Positions 8,757-18,774 of a stretch of DNA of 64,000 nucleotides are shown piece by piece (the first letter of the stretch is position 1; each line of letters begins with the position of its first letter). The position numbers and the translations under genes were made by a program. Source of the stretch: Myxococcota bacterium (GTDB taxonomy: Bacteria; Myxococcota_A; UBA9160; SMWR01). The DNA lies in assembly GCA_022447545.1 (NCBI GenBank), contig JAKVBI010000001.1, positions 316,144-380,143 on the forward strand, given 5' to 3'. Below the pieces are notes generated by a model. It saw only the letters and a list, made by a program, of their open reading frames with translations, had not been told where the DNA came from and ran no database searches.

Positions 8757-10901
8757 CTACCCAGATCGGGCCGAATCTGCTTCGCGCCCAGACCCGCGGG
8801 GAGCCGACTCCTTCCCCTGGAAACGCGGAGCGAGAATGCGAACTCCTCCAATGCGTTTGTGTTCGACATAGTTGGCGTCGATCCACTCGAGCATGGCTGC
8901 ACCCATGACGCGTTCGTCCGACAGCTCGTCGACCCGGAGCACCTCATCATCCCAGACCACCAGAGCCGGAGGATCCTGCTGGAGCGCTCGAAGGGCTTCT
9001 TCCCGATGGGCGCGAGTCACCATCTGGGATCCAAGCACGAAGCGGATCGGGCGGCGACGCTCAGTCAGATAGTAGTAGGCGGCGTTGTTGGGCATGAACA
9101 ACACGGCTTCATCCGGTTTCGTGTGGCTCCGAACCCAGACGACAACGCGTGAGATTTCAGCATTGCCACGGGGATGGTGGCCTTTGGTCACCAGGATTCG
9201 AGCCGAGTCGATGGACGATGCCACCGAGGAAAAAGGCTGGGCCGCGCCGGGAAGCCCCGTGTGCAACGCAAAGCCCACCAGGGCCAACAATCTCCACCCG
9301 CTCAACAGGCGTTGGCCAGTTCCCCAAAGCACCAGCGAGCGATCGAAAGCCAGTCCCAACAACACGACCGCTGCGGGGGCAACGGACAGAAAGTGACCGA
9401 TATCGCTGCGGCCCAATGCGGAGCGAAAACCAATCAGGCCGAAGACCGCAACCAACCACCAGGCAAGCCGCTCGCGATCGCCATCGAGACCAAGGCAGAG
9501 TGCTCGCAAGGAAGCTACCGGACGTGATGGGCGGAAAGCCGTCACGGGGAGGCCGATCAACAGAGCTGCCGTAAAGATCACCGGCAGCGCGTAGCCAATG
9601 CGAAGCTCGCGAGACGACACCCCGGACAACGTGAGCGCATGCTGCATCAGAGCCGATTCAAGGGGTTCGAAGCTCGGAAATGGCAACTTGGCATAGCCCG
9701 CCATCATGTGGCCGGGATACGCGGCGAGATCCGACAGCATGGGCGCCAGTGCACCGTGGGACGCATAGAAGGCCAACACCGGTCCCACCACCGCCAAACA
9801 GCCCAGGCCAAACCCAAGCCCCCCGCGTATGGAACGCGTCACTACGATCCCCAGAAGCGCCGACACGAGGAATGCAACCCCGTACTCCTGGCTGTAGAGC
9901 AGGGCGGTCCCACCCAACATGCCAGCGACCACTGCCCAGAACAATTGACCGCCCCGCAACCAGATCGCGAAACACGCCAACCCCAGCATGGCCAGACCAA
10001 TGCGCGCGCTCACCCAGGGAAGCAAGAGCGGGAGTAGCAGTGCAAGCGACGGTCGCCGAAACAAGCTGCCCGCCAGAACGAACAGCGACAACCAACCCAG
10101 GCTGCGCGCGAGCCACCAATACAGTTGCCAGCTGGCGAGGGATCGACCGAAAACATCCCACATGGCCACCACCGACCAGTCATACAGGGGGCCGTAAAGG
10201 CAGAAGAAATCGCGGCCGTGAAGTTCTCCGTCCTGCAGTGCGCTCGCCCAGGCCAGATGCTGTCCGATTTCGGCATGAAAGCGGAACTCATCGAACAAGA
10301 GCAGCTGATCTGGAATGCGTTGAACGACATTCCACACCGATACCCCCAGGCTCGGCACGAGCAGGAGCGAGAGCGCGATCGCTCCGAAAACCAGAATCGC
10401 CCACTCTCGGTTTCTTGCGGCGCGCCCGGGAACCGCAGGAGCATGCGCTGTTTCCGAAACTGTGCGGAGCGGACGGCGCGACCACCACAACGCACAAGCA
10501 AGCAAAGACAACCACAACGCCGAAGCTAAGAGCACAGGCAGCCACAGTGCCGATAGCAGCGCCAAGGCGCCGAACACCTCTCGACCGATCAACCGTCCTG
10601 GGCTGGCTCGCCGGTGGACGAAGGCGCTGGAGAGGAGCCCACTGAACACACAGGCAAAGGCCACACCGGCTACCAGCCAGAAGGTCTCCTGCTGCAATGG
10701 ATACTGCGCGAGTGTGGCAAGACTTTCGATCCCCAGGTCATTGGGTCGGTAGCTGAAATGAATCGGAAGCAGAGGAGCAACACACAGCCATGCCGCCGCC
10801 GTGAACGGGAGGGCCACAATGAGGGCCTCCCGCGAAGACGCGGACCCGGAGTTCTCCTGAGGTTGCGCGTTCGCAACGAGGCGCCACCGCCGCCTACTCA
10901 T
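8757..10901 (-). CDS. Large polytopic membrane protein, GT-C glycosyltransferase-like
   Basis: A 714-residue inner-membrane protein with a dozen or more hydrophobic helices, then a soluble C-terminal region of about 170 residues. A charged loop with LLLFDEFRFHAEIG and YGPLYDW sits early, as in GT39/GT83-like enzymes that use polyprenyl-phosphate sugars. The C-terminal segment (VLFMPNNAAYYYLTERR and DPPALVVWDDE) matches the style of periplasmic tails in this superfamily. The start is ATG 10901. It shares its layout with the gene at 23849. Donor and acceptor are unknown. Confidence 0.65.
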   Translation of the reverse strand: MSRRRWRLVANAQPQENSGSASSREALIVALPFTAAAWLCVAPLLPIHFSYRPNDLGIESLATLAQYPLQQETFWLVAGVAFACVFSGLLSSAFVHRRASPGRLIGREVFGALALLSALWLPVLLASALWLSLLACALWWSRRPLRTVSETAHAPAVPGRAARNREWAILVFGAIALSLLLVPSLGVSVWNVVQRIPDQLLLFDEFRFHAEIGQHLAWASALQDGELHGRDFFCLYGPLYDWSVVAMWDVFGRSLASWQLYWWLARSLGWLSLFVLAGSLFRRPSLALLLPLLLPWVSARIGLAMLGLACFAIWLRGGQLFWAVVAGMLGGTALLYSQEYGVAFLVSALLGIVVTRSIRGGLGFGLGCLAVVGPVLAFYASHGALAPMLSDLAAYPGHMMAGYAKLPFPSFEPLESALMQHALTLSGVSSRELRIGYALPVIFTAALLIGLPVTAFRPSRPVASLRALCLGLDGDRERLAWWLVAVFGLIGFRSALGRSDIGHFLSVAPAAVVLLGLAFDRSLVLWGTGQRLLSGWRLLALVGFALHTGLPGAAQPFSSVASSIDSARILVTKGHHPRGNAEISRVVVWVRSHTKPDEAVLFMPNNAAYYYLTERRRPIRFVLGSQMVTRAHREEALRALQQDPPALVVWDDEVLRVDELSDERVMGAAMLEWIDANYVEHKRIGGVRILAPRFQGKESAPRGSGREADSARSG

Positions 10902-11352
10902 GACGTGTCACAACGTGACAGTGGGAAAATCTCCACCCATTCTCCGAGCTTCGGGGAGTGCTGACAGCATCTTTTGCAATCGATCGAATGCACGCTCTCT
11001 CCACCGTGGAGAATCGGCCACCCCAGCGAATGCAGCCAAGAGCCGCCTCGTGGACGGAGGGTATCTGGCGAATGGACTCACTGCCGCATGAAGCCACCAA
11101 GGCAGGGGATTCCCCACGAGGTCCCACTGGATGCTGTCTTCTCATCGGTGCCCTCACCACTCCTTGGGCGATGCCCCCAGGCGAGCCCGAAAGAGTTATC
11201 CTGAGGTCCTCTCAAGCTGAGTGTCGGATGCCCGAGCATCCCCGGCACGACACCCCAGTAGAACCGCCCGAAGTCGCGTCAGCGAAAATCCGCCGTCTCG
11301 CGTATTGGACGGGTCGACATACCGGCGCTGACCGAAGCCCTGGAGAACCCAA
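10902..11352. other. 450 bp intergenic region upstream of the RND operon
   Basis: This region separates a minus-strand membrane-protein gene from the plus-strand RND operon and presumably holds divergent promoters, though I cannot identify -35/-10 elements with confidence. A minus-strand frame at 10908-11117 (GTG start, about 69 residues, beginning VGNPLPWWLHAAVSPFARYP) reads like protein, but a TGA lies eight codons upstream of it and third positions are less GC-rich than in neighbouring genes. It could be a small gene, a gene relic or chance. No hairpin or repeat stands out. Confidence 0.3.
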
Positions 11353-12543
11353 TTGGACCGCAAGCGAGCCCTCCTTGTCCCCCTGGCCATCCTGGCCATT
11401 GGTGTCGCCGGGTTCGCGATCATGCTGGCGACCCGGCCGACCGTTGCCCAAAAGCCCCCGGTTCGTCAGGCACCTCTGGTCCGCGTGCTACCGGCCAGCC
11501 CGATCGATGTCGTTCTCGAAGTCGACAGCCAGGGCAACGTCGAACCACGTACTCAAAGCGATTTGATCCCCGAAGTCTCGGGGAGCGTCATCTGGGTCTC
11601 TCCCAAGCTGGCTTCGGGAGAATTCTTCGACGACGGCGAGCTCTTGTTCAGAATCGACACCCACGATTACGAAGTCGCCATGGCCCGCGCACGTGCCCAA
11701 CTGGCCCGAGCGGAGAGCGAGAACGCGCGGGCGTCGCGGGAAGCCACACGCCAACGCGGTCTCGCCGAGCGCGACTACGCGAGTTCCTCGCAACTCGACG
11801 ACGCTGAAAATGCTGAGAAGGTCGCCAATGCACAACTCGCCGAAGCGCGCGCACAGGTCGCCAAGGCGGAAAGAGACCTGGAGCGAACCCATGTCCGAGC
11901 CCCCTACACCGGACGCGTACGAGAGGAGAACATCGACGTCGGCCAATTCGTAAACCGCGGCAATGCCGTCGCGAAGCTCTACGCCATCGAATTCGCCGAG
12001 GTCCGGCTTCCCATCTCCGATGAAGACCTCGCCTACCTCGACCTGCCGCTCTGGTATCGCGGGGGGGATGGCTCCGGCGAAACCTGGGACCTGGGCCCTT
12101 CCGTCCGGCTCCATGCCCGCTTCGCCGGCGCCGAGCACGAATGGCAAGGGCAGATTGTCCGCACGGAGGGTGAAATCGACGACCAGACCCGCATGGTCCA
12201 CGTAATTGCCCGGGTCAAGGACCCCTATGGACGCTCAGTGGACTCCCTCGAGCGGCCTCCGTTGGCAGTGGGACTCTTCGTCGAGGCGGAGATCGAGGGA
12301 CGGCTCGAACGCGGTGTCCTGCGTGTTCCCCGCCGCTCACTCCAACAGGGCAAGCTCCTCATCGCCGATGCTGAAGACCGAATGCGCCTGCGAGATGCGG
12401 AACTGGTCAAGAACGAACGAGAGAACGTGATCGTGCGGGCGAACGTTTTGCCTGGCGACCGCATCATCGTCTCCTCCCCGCGAACGGCCATCGACGGAAT
12501 GCTGATCAAGCCAGAACCGAGCGAACCGGAGCTCTCCTCGTGA
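11353..12543 (+). CDS. RND efflux periplasmic adaptor (HlyD/MFP family)
   Basis: A 396-residue membrane-fusion protein that would bridge the inner-membrane pump and an outer-membrane channel. An N-terminal hydrophobic anchor (about residues 6-26) is followed by a split lipoyl/barrel-sandwich domain (VSGSVIWVSP early, THVRAPYTGRV later) with an alanine- and arginine-rich coiled-coil hairpin between them, about residues 105-175, then beta-barrel segments. The start is TTG 11353 with GGAGA seven bases upstream. Its stop overlaps the pump gene (GTGA). No outer-membrane channel gene is adjacent. Confidence 0.92.
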   Translation: MDRKRALLVPLAILAIGVAGFAIMLATRPTVAQKPPVRQAPLVRVLPASPIDVVLEVDSQGNVEPRTQSDLIPEVSGSVIWVSPKLASGEFFDDGELLFRIDTHDYEVAMARARAQLARAESENARASREATRQRGLAERDYASSSQLDDAENAEKVANAQLAEARAQVAKAERDLERTHVRAPYTGRVREENIDVGQFVNRGNAVAKLYAIEFAEVRLPISDEDLAYLDLPLWYRGGDGSGETWDLGPSVRLHARFAGAEHEWQGQIVRTEGEIDDQTRMVHVIARVKDPYGRSVDSLERPPLAVGLFVEAEIEGRLERGVLRVPRRSLQQGKLLIADAEDRMRLRDAELVKNERENVIVRANVLPGDRIIVSSPRTAIDGMLIKPEPSEPELSS

Positions 12544-15500
12544 ATCGAGCGATCGCCTGGTTTGCGACCAACAGCGTGGCCGCCAACTTGCTGATGGGAC
12601 TGATCGTGGTGGCGGGCGTCATGGCTCTGCTCAGCGTCCCCCAGAAACAGTTTCCAGACGTCGACATCAACGTGGTCACGGTCTCGGTCGAGTACCTCGG
12701 CGCCGCCCCTGAAGAAGTAGAACAGGGCGTCTGCATCCGGATCGAAGAGGCCATCGACGGCATCGAGGGAATCGAAGAGTTGCGTTCGGTGGCGGCCGAG
12801 GGAGCCTGCAACGTCCAGGCCGAGCTGATGACCGACACCGATCCCATCGTCGCACTCGACGACATCAAGAATCGAGTGGACGCCATCGACACCTTCCCCG
12901 AAGAGGCCGAAAAGCCCATCATCGAGAAGTTGTCCATGCAACGCATGGTGATGGACATCGCCGTTTCGGGTCACGTCGGCCCTCGCAGCCTCTACGTCGT
13001 CACCGAGCGGATTCGTGATGAAATCGCAGCGCTTCCAAACATCACCCAGGTCGAAATCGCGCTCGACAGGCCCTTCGAAATGTCCATCGAAATCTCCGAA
13101 GAGTCCCTGCGCCGTTACGGGCTGCGCTTCGACAACGTCGTTTCGGCAGTCCAGCGCTCTTCCCTCGACCTTCCAGGCGGACGTTTGAAGACCTCGGGCG
13201 GAGAAATCCTGCTGCGAACCAAGGGACAAGCCTATCTCGGAGACGACTTCGAAGATCTCGTGCTGCTCACCCGGCCAGATGGAACACGTGTGACTCTGGG
13301 CGAAGTCGCCACGGTCAATGATGGTTTCGAAGACACGGACGTCGAGGGCCGATTCGACGGGGTCCCAACCCTACTCGTACAAGTTTATCGAGTGGGAACT
13401 CAGGACGTGATCGGAATCTCGAACAACGTGAAGCAATACGTCGAACAACTCCAGAGCCGTTTGCCCGAGGGGGTTTCCGTCACCATCTGGGAAGACGGCT
13501 CCATGGGTCTGCGAGGTCGCATCGACACCTTGCTGCGAACAGGATCCCAGGGATTCCTGCTGGTCCTGATTGTACTGGCACTGTTCCTGCGCTTCCGCGT
13601 CGCCTTCTGGGTCACCCTTGGGGTTCCTATCGCATTTCTGGGTGGCTTCTGGACATGGCTCCCCCTCGGGCTGTCCATCGATGTGATCTCACTCTTCGGC
13701 TTCATCTGCGTGCTCGGCATCCTGGTCGACGACGCCGTCGTGGTGGGCGAAAACATCTACAACCAACAGATTCGCCTGAAGGACCGGCTGCGTGGCGCCA
13801 TCGTCGGGACCCAACAGGTCGCCACCCCGGTGGTGTTCGGCGTGTTGACCACGGTGGCAGCCTTTTCTCCCATGTTGTTCGTCGATGGCATGATGGGAGA
13901 CATCAACTCGGTGATGGGTAGTGTGGTCATCGCATGTCTGTTGTTCTCACTAGTCGAGTCCCAGTGGATCCTTCCCGCACACCTGGCCCACGGCCAATAC
14001 CAATCGGACGACGAGGTTTCAAAGGCGCCGAAATCACACTCCGCCTTGAGCGCGTTCGCCCAGCGCTGGAGGAAGATCCAAAACATCTGCGCCGGCACCC
14101 TCGAGCACCTCGCCCAGGTTCGCTACCGCGGGTCGCTTCAGACTGCTCTCACCTGGCGTTACGCCACCCTCGCCGTTGCAGTCAGCAGTCTGATTTTGGC
14201 CATGGGTGTGATCGCAAGCGGTCGCATGGGCTTCTCCTTCTTCCCCCCCATCGAAGCCGACTTTCTGGCGGCTCGTCTCACCATGTCTGCCGGGACTCCG
14301 GCTGATGTCACCAAGCAGGCCGTCGAGCGCATCGAACGCGCCGCCTATCAGTTGGCCGCAGACCTCGACCCCGTCCATCTCCCAGAAGGGGAAACCTTCG
14401 TCCAACACGTATTGTCCTCCGTGGGCAGCCAGCCTCTGGCCGAACGCGGCGGCGGCCCTGACACCCCTAGCCAAAACGCTGGCCCCCGCTCCCACGTTGG
14501 GGAGGTTGCGATCCGTCTGTTGGAGCCGGAGAAGCGACCAATCCCCAACAAGGATCTGGCTGCACATTGGCGAAAGCTCGTTTCCGACATCCCAGACACC
14601 GAGCAACTCGTCTATGCGTCTTCTTTTTTCTCCATGGGATCCGACATCGACATCCAGTTGCGCGGTGCAGACGTCGAAACACTGGTAGATGCTGCCGAGC
14701 GAGTCAAACAGGAGCTCGCCACCTACGCAGGCGTCGTGGACATCTCGGATTCCTTTCGAGCTGGCAAGGAAGAAATCAAGCTCGACATAGAACCCAGCGC
14801 GGAACCCCTGGGACTGACCCTCGCAGACCTCGGAAAACAGGTTCGCCAGGCCTTCTATGGGGAAGAGGCCCAGCGCATCCAGCGAGGGCGCGACGACGTC
14901 CGCGTCATGGTCCGTTACCCCGAACGCCAGAGACGCTCCGTGGGCGACCTGTCGAATCTGCGCATCCGCACCCAGGAAGGCATGGAAGTCCCCTTCGGCA
15001 CAGTGGCCCGGGCAGAACTGGGCCGCGGGTTCTCGAGCATCAAGCGAACCAACCGCATGCGGGTGGTCGACGTCACCGCCGACGTCGACCGCAGTGTCAC
15101 GACCGAAAACGAGGTTCTGGCCAACTTCATGGACACGCGGTTACCCACCATCCTTGCCGACTACCCGGGTATCACGGCCAATCTGGCGGGGGCCTCGGAA
15201 GAACAACGCAAGTCCCTGTCGGGCCTGATGCGCTCGTATCTGGTTGCGATCTTCGTCATCTACGCGCTGCTCGCCGTCCCCCTGCGTTCCTACGTCCAGC
15301 CTCTGTTGATCATGTGCGTGATCCCCTTCGGCCTGGTCGGAGCCATTGGAGGCCACATTCTGCTCGGCCCGATCAAAGCGATGCAGAGCGGCATCTGGAA
15401 TCCTGCTCAGTGGAACGTCATGGATCTGTCTTTCATGTCGATCATCGGCATCGTCGCCCTCTCGGGTGTGGTGGTGAACGCAAGCCTGGTGCTCGTCCAC

Positions 15501-15824
15501 TACGTCAACCAACGGCGTGAGGAGGGGGATCCGATCGAAGTCGCTGTCGTGTCGGCTGGTACATCGCGTTTCCGCCCCATCATTCTCACTTCGCTGACCA
15601 CTTTCGTGGGTCTGACGCCGCTCATGCTGGAGCGCAGTATCCAGGCACAGTTCCTGATCCCGATGGCCGTTTCCCTGGCCTTCGGAGTCCTGTTCGCGAC
15701 GTTCGTGACCCTGTTCGTCATCCCGTGCGGTTACTTGATTCTTGAGGATCTCCGCCAAGTGCGAACCCGCCGCAGCAAGGCTCCCGGTTCCGCCCAGGAC
15801 TCCCTGGCTCACCAGCCCGGCTGA
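12540..15824 (+). CDS. RND family efflux pump, inner-membrane transporter
   Basis: A 1094-residue AcrB/HAE-type proton-driven transporter with two repeats of six membrane helices and two large periplasmic loops. The TM4 motif GILVDDAVVVGEN keeps the two aspartates of the proton relay. In the TM10 region, where AcrB has a lysine, this protein has Val-Asn (SGVVVNASLVLV), as in many non-AcrB RND pumps. The start is GTG 12540, overlapping the adaptor stop. Substrate is not predictable. The C-terminal end is convergent with a glycosyltransferase-like gene. Confidence 0.93.
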   Translation: MNRAIAWFATNSVAANLLMGLIVVAGVMALLSVPQKQFPDVDINVVTVSVEYLGAAPEEVEQGVCIRIEEAIDGIEGIEELRSVAAEGACNVQAELMTDTDPIVALDDIKNRVDAIDTFPEEAEKPIIEKLSMQRMVMDIAVSGHVGPRSLYVVTERIRDEIAALPNITQVEIALDRPFEMSIEISEESLRRYGLRFDNVVSAVQRSSLDLPGGRLKTSGGEILLRTKGQAYLGDDFEDLVLLTRPDGTRVTLGEVATVNDGFEDTDVEGRFDGVPTLLVQVYRVGTQDVIGISNNVKQYVEQLQSRLPEGVSVTIWEDGSMGLRGRIDTLLRTGSQGFLLVLIVLALFLRFRVAFWVTLGVPIAFLGGFWTWLPLGLSIDVISLFGFICVLGILVDDAVVVGENIYNQQIRLKDRLRGAIVGTQQVATPVVFGVLTTVAAFSPMLFVDGMMGDINSVMGSVVIACLLFSLVESQWILPAHLAHGQYQSDDEVSKAPKSHSALSAFAQRWRKIQNICAGTLEHLAQVRYRGSLQTALTWRYATLAVAVSSLILAMGVIASGRMGFSFFPPIEADFLAARLTMSAGTPADVTKQAVERIERAAYQLAADLDPVHLPEGETFVQHVLSSVGSQPLAERGGGPDTPSQNAGPRSHVGEVAIRLLEPEKRPIPNKDLAAHWRKLVSDIPDTEQLVYASSFFSMGSDIDIQLRGADVETLVDAAERVKQELATYAGVVDISDSFRAGKEEIKLDIEPSAEPLGLTLADLGKQVRQAFYGEEAQRIQRGRDDVRVMVRYPERQRRSVGDLSNLRIRTQEGMEVPFGTVARAELGRGFSSIKRTNRMRVVDVTADVDRSVTTENEVLANFMDTRLPTILADYPGITANLAGASEEQRKSLSGLMRSYLVAIFVIYALLAVPLRSYVQPLLIMCVIPFGLVGAIGGHILLGPIKAMQSGIWNPAQWNVMDLSFMSIIGIVALSGVVVNASLVLVHYVNQRREEGDPIEVAVVSAGTSRFRPIILTSLTTFVGLTPLMLERSIQAQFLIPMAVSLAFGVLFATFVTLFVIPCGYLILEDLRQVRTRRSKAPGSAQDSLAHQPG

Positions 15825-15837
15825 AACGGAGCTTCCC

Positions 15838-15855
15838 AGCCCGTAAGCACGGGTT
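15838..15855. terminator. Possible bidirectional terminator between convergent genes
   Basis: The short inverted repeat AGCCCGT-AAGC-ACGGGTT, with one G-T pair, lies in the 30 bp between the convergent RND pump and GT-C-like genes. No T-tract follows on the plus strand, so support is limited to position and stem. Confidence 0.3.
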
Positions 15856-17090
15856 CACCGGCGCCGACGCGGCATCAGAGTGGAAGCGAAGGTCACCAAA
15901 ACTTGGCTCCACACCGCGACCAGCGACGCATCGCGTAAAGCCACCAGCCAACCGGGCCAGTCGCGGTGCCCGTAGAAATTCCACTTTCCGCGTAACAGCC
16001 AGTCGCCGCAGAAGAGCGCGTAGGCACCGTACACATATCCCCCCACCGCGACACTGGCCACCACGACGAACAGAGAAGGCGCGAAAAACCAGAAGGGCAC
16101 CGACCAGGCCAGGTATTGGAAGGAGAAGAAATTGTGGTTGAATGCGTAAAAGGTCAGGTAGGAGCCGAGTGCCGTGGAGCCCAGACCCTGCGCACTGCTC
16201 TCGCGCCGACGCAGCCATGACAGCAAGAACACAGCCCCCAGACAGATCCAGCTGTTCCACGAGGCGTGCAACGAGGACACCGCCTCGAAGGTCGGCCTCA
16301 GAATCGCCGGGAGCGAGGGAATCCCACCGAACACATCCCAAAGTGTCCAGATGGGGGTACCGCCTGGACTCTCCACCCGCAGCCCCGGATAGGCGAGTAC
16401 CCGCTCATAGAGCAGACCCGGCGCCTGCAGCAGGACTGGCAGGGCCAGGGTCGCAGTCGTTCCGAGCAGAGTCAGGGCAAAGATCCAACGGCGTCGGCCA
16501 CCCCCCAGCGCAAAGAACAGGGCGGGGACCACCAAGAAGGTCGGGAGCTTGACCGACATCCCCACCCCCACGGCGAGTCCAGCCATCAGCGGCCGCCCGC
16601 GCACCCCAGCGGCGATGCCAAGCAGGGCGAAAAACGCCACCGCGGAGTCGGTATTTCCATGATATGCGGAAAAGAGAATGGCAAGGGGATTGAGCCAATA
16701 CGCAGCGAAGATCAAATGGCGACCCGGCGAGCCCACCAGTAACCGTGACAGGAGCAACGCAGTGGCCAGGTCGAGCACCGCAAAGGGGGCCCGCAGAAAC
16801 CACTCGAAGGGGATCCCCAACCCGATGGCCGAGGCCCAACCCGTGGCCATGAGAGTGCCCATGAAGGGCGGGTGGTTGAAGACTTCTTGTTCGGCGTAGT
16901 AGCCCACCAGACCGAACCGCCGGGTGCCTGTGGCATGGGCCTCCCAAATCGGAACATCCAGGGTGCCCTCGGTGCCCGCCACCAGATAGGCGCGTAGGCC
17001 AGCACCCAACACGAGCGCTCCCCACCACCAAGCGCCCCGCTCCCGCAGGAATGCCCAGCGTCCCTGAAGCGTTTGGAGATTCCGCAGCAT
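15855..17090 (-). CDS. Polytopic membrane glycosyltransferase-like protein (GT-C type)
   Basis: A 411-residue inner-membrane protein with about ten helices. The first periplasmic loop carries DVPIWEAHATG and NHPPFMGTLMA, and a later loop has YWLNPLAILFSAYHGNTDS, a pattern shared with lipid-linked mannosyl- and glucosyltransferases (ALG/PIG-M and GT87 type). The C-terminus is Arg-rich. The start is ATG 17090, 24 bp after the upstream YfhO-like gene, so they are probably one transcript. The specific sugar is unknown. Confidence 0.65.
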   Translation of the reverse strand: MLRNLQTLQGRWAFLRERGAWWWGALVLGAGLRAYLVAGTEGTLDVPIWEAHATGTRRFGLVGYYAEQEVFNHPPFMGTLMATGWASAIGLGIPFEWFLRAPFAVLDLATALLLSRLLVGSPGRHLIFAAYWLNPLAILFSAYHGNTDSAVAFFALLGIAAGVRGRPLMAGLAVGVGMSVKLPTFLVVPALFFALGGGRRRWIFALTLLGTTATLALPVLLQAPGLLYERVLAYPGLRVESPGGTPIWTLWDVFGGIPSLPAILRPTFEAVSSLHASWNSWICLGAVFLLSWLRRRESSAQGLGSTALGSYLTFYAFNHNFFSFQYLAWSVPFWFFAPSLFVVVASVAVGGYVYGAYALFCGDWLLRGKWNFYGHRDWPGWLVALRDASLVAVWSQVLVTFASTLMPRRRR

Positions 17091-17114
17091 GCGTATCCGT
17101 CCCCTTACCGCACT

Positions 17115-18764
17115 TCAGCGACGTCGCCAGAGACAGAAGACGCCGAGGGCCGCGCTGACGGCGCTGATGACAGCACCGGCTACCACACCCCGTGGCCGGT
17201 AGACGAGGATGAGCTCACGGTTTCCAGGTTCGAGTTCGACAGCGAGCCGGTTCTCACGAGACCCGAGGGAAGCCCCCTCGATCTGCCACTCGTCCTTGTC
17301 AGGACGATGCCACAGCGGAAGAACCAGAGTCGCGGTTTGCCGAGCCTCGGCCCGGTACACCAGACGGTTGGGCGCGAACTCCACGAGTTCAGCGCGGGCC
17401 CCCCCCTCCCCCGTGATTCGCAGTGGCCGTGGCCGTGGATCGATGGACTCAATCGGTGCCCCGACCCCCTCCCGCTGCCAGGTCAGACTCTGGGAAAAGG
17501 CATCGGCCCCCGCGAGCAGCGCAGCTGTAACAAAGGCGGCCAGGGTGGCCATGGGCCAGCGCCGCTGAGACCAATCGTAGAAGCGCTGTGCCCCCAGGGC
17601 TCCGGCGACCGAGAACGCGAAGACCGAGAGCAATAGAAAACGCGATGGGCTGCGCTGAGTGCGCCAGACGGGCAGGTCCTCCAGCAGCGGCCAAAGGTCG
17701 AGGGCGCGTAAACCCACGGGCCACGCCACGGCCAGCACTGCGAACGACCCGCCGGCGATCCACAAAGGCCAGCAACCTCTGGCAAAGATCGAAAGCACCA
17801 ACAGCAGGCCCCCCACGGGACCCACGTAGAACGCCCACTCCCACCAGCCGCTGCCGTGGCTGAAGTCCAGACCCGGCACAGAGGTTTCCACTCCCTGACC
17901 GCGCGAGAGCAGACTGAAACCCAGCGACGCCAGAGGCAGGCCCACGGTTTTTGCCGTCGGTGCGTAGTCAGCGAACTCGACCCACAGAGGAATCAGCTTG
18001 ATGGCGCCAAGGCCAGCACTCGCAAGCGTGAATCCGCCCCAGACGAGTAGCGGACGAACCGATCGCTCCGTCGCGCACCAGACCCCGGCCACTGTCGCGA
18101 GAAACAGATTCTGCCAGATAAAGGGTTGGTGCTGACCTCCGAGAATCGTGAGCGCATTGAGTGCTACGGCAGCAACCCATGCCGAGCGATTGCCGAGCAC
18201 CGCACGCCGAAACAAACACAAGAGCGCCGGCAACAGATATCCGCCCATCGCCCAGGGGTGACCGATGGCCAGATGGCTCGGAAAGAACCCATTGCCCACG
18301 AACACGACCGTGGCCAGAACCGCCACCGGGGTGGACACCGAGAGATCACGGAGCAGCAGCAACATCCCCACGGAACCGAGGGTCGCAAAGCCGACGATCA
18401 ACAGTTTCAGATACACACCCGTGGAAAACAGCGGCATCAGAACGACGAGGGGACTGAGTTGAGGAGCCTCGGCATTGGCGAGGAAATTCGGGGTGATCCA
18501 GGCCGTCGCCATATACAGGGGCAGGGTCTGGTGATCCACCAGAGAACGGCGAACCCAATCGAAATAGTGGAAGTGATGGGACGACCAGTCGTTTCCCGAC
18601 AGGCTCCCGGTAAACAGCAGGACCGAGTAGAACAGGACCGTCGCAACCCCGCACACTGCGACGGTTAACAGCATTCGGAATCGGGAGAGGCGACGTAGGT
18701 TGGTCGACGAAGATGTCTCGCCCGAGAGCGAGAACGGTCCCATCTCCCCCTGCCCGACGCGCAT
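17115..18764 (-). CDS. YfhO-like polytopic membrane protein
   Basis: A protein of about 549 residues with about twelve hydrophobic segments, then a beta-rich C-terminal soluble region (about residues 420-520, EFAPNRLVYRAEARQTATLV) and a last helix with an RRR end. The N-terminal loop GNDWSSHHFHYFDWVRRSL and the overall plan resemble YfhO/GT-C proteins implicated in glycosylating envelope polymers. The frame is open to 18830, overlapping the NUDIX gene; ATG 18764 lies 10 bp after the NUDIX stop and is preferred. ATG 18743 with GGGGGAG nearby is a second option. Confidence 0.65.
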   Translation of the reverse strand: MRVGQGEMGPFSLSGETSSSTNLRRLSRFRMLLTVAVCGVATVLFYSVLLFTGSLSGNDWSSHHFHYFDWVRRSLVDHQTLPLYMATAWITPNFLANAEAPQLSPLVVLMPLFSTGVYLKLLIVGFATLGSVGMLLLLRDLSVSTPVAVLATVVFVGNGFFPSHLAIGHPWAMGGYLLPALLCLFRRAVLGNRSAWVAAVALNALTILGGQHQPFIWQNLFLATVAGVWCATERSVRPLLVWGGFTLASAGLGAIKLIPLWVEFADYAPTAKTVGLPLASLGFSLLSRGQGVETSVPGLDFSHGSGWWEWAFYVGPVGGLLLVLSIFARGCWPLWIAGGSFAVLAVAWPVGLRALDLWPLLEDLPVWRTQRSPSRFLLLSVFAFSVAGALGAQRFYDWSQRRWPMATLAAFVTAALLAGADAFSQSLTWQREGVGAPIESIDPRPRPLRITGEGGARAELVEFAPNRLVYRAEARQTATLVLPLWHRPDKDEWQIEGASLGSRENRLAVELEPGNRELILVYRPRGVVAGAVISAVSAALGVFCLWRRR

Positions 18765-18774
18765 CGCCGAGAGT

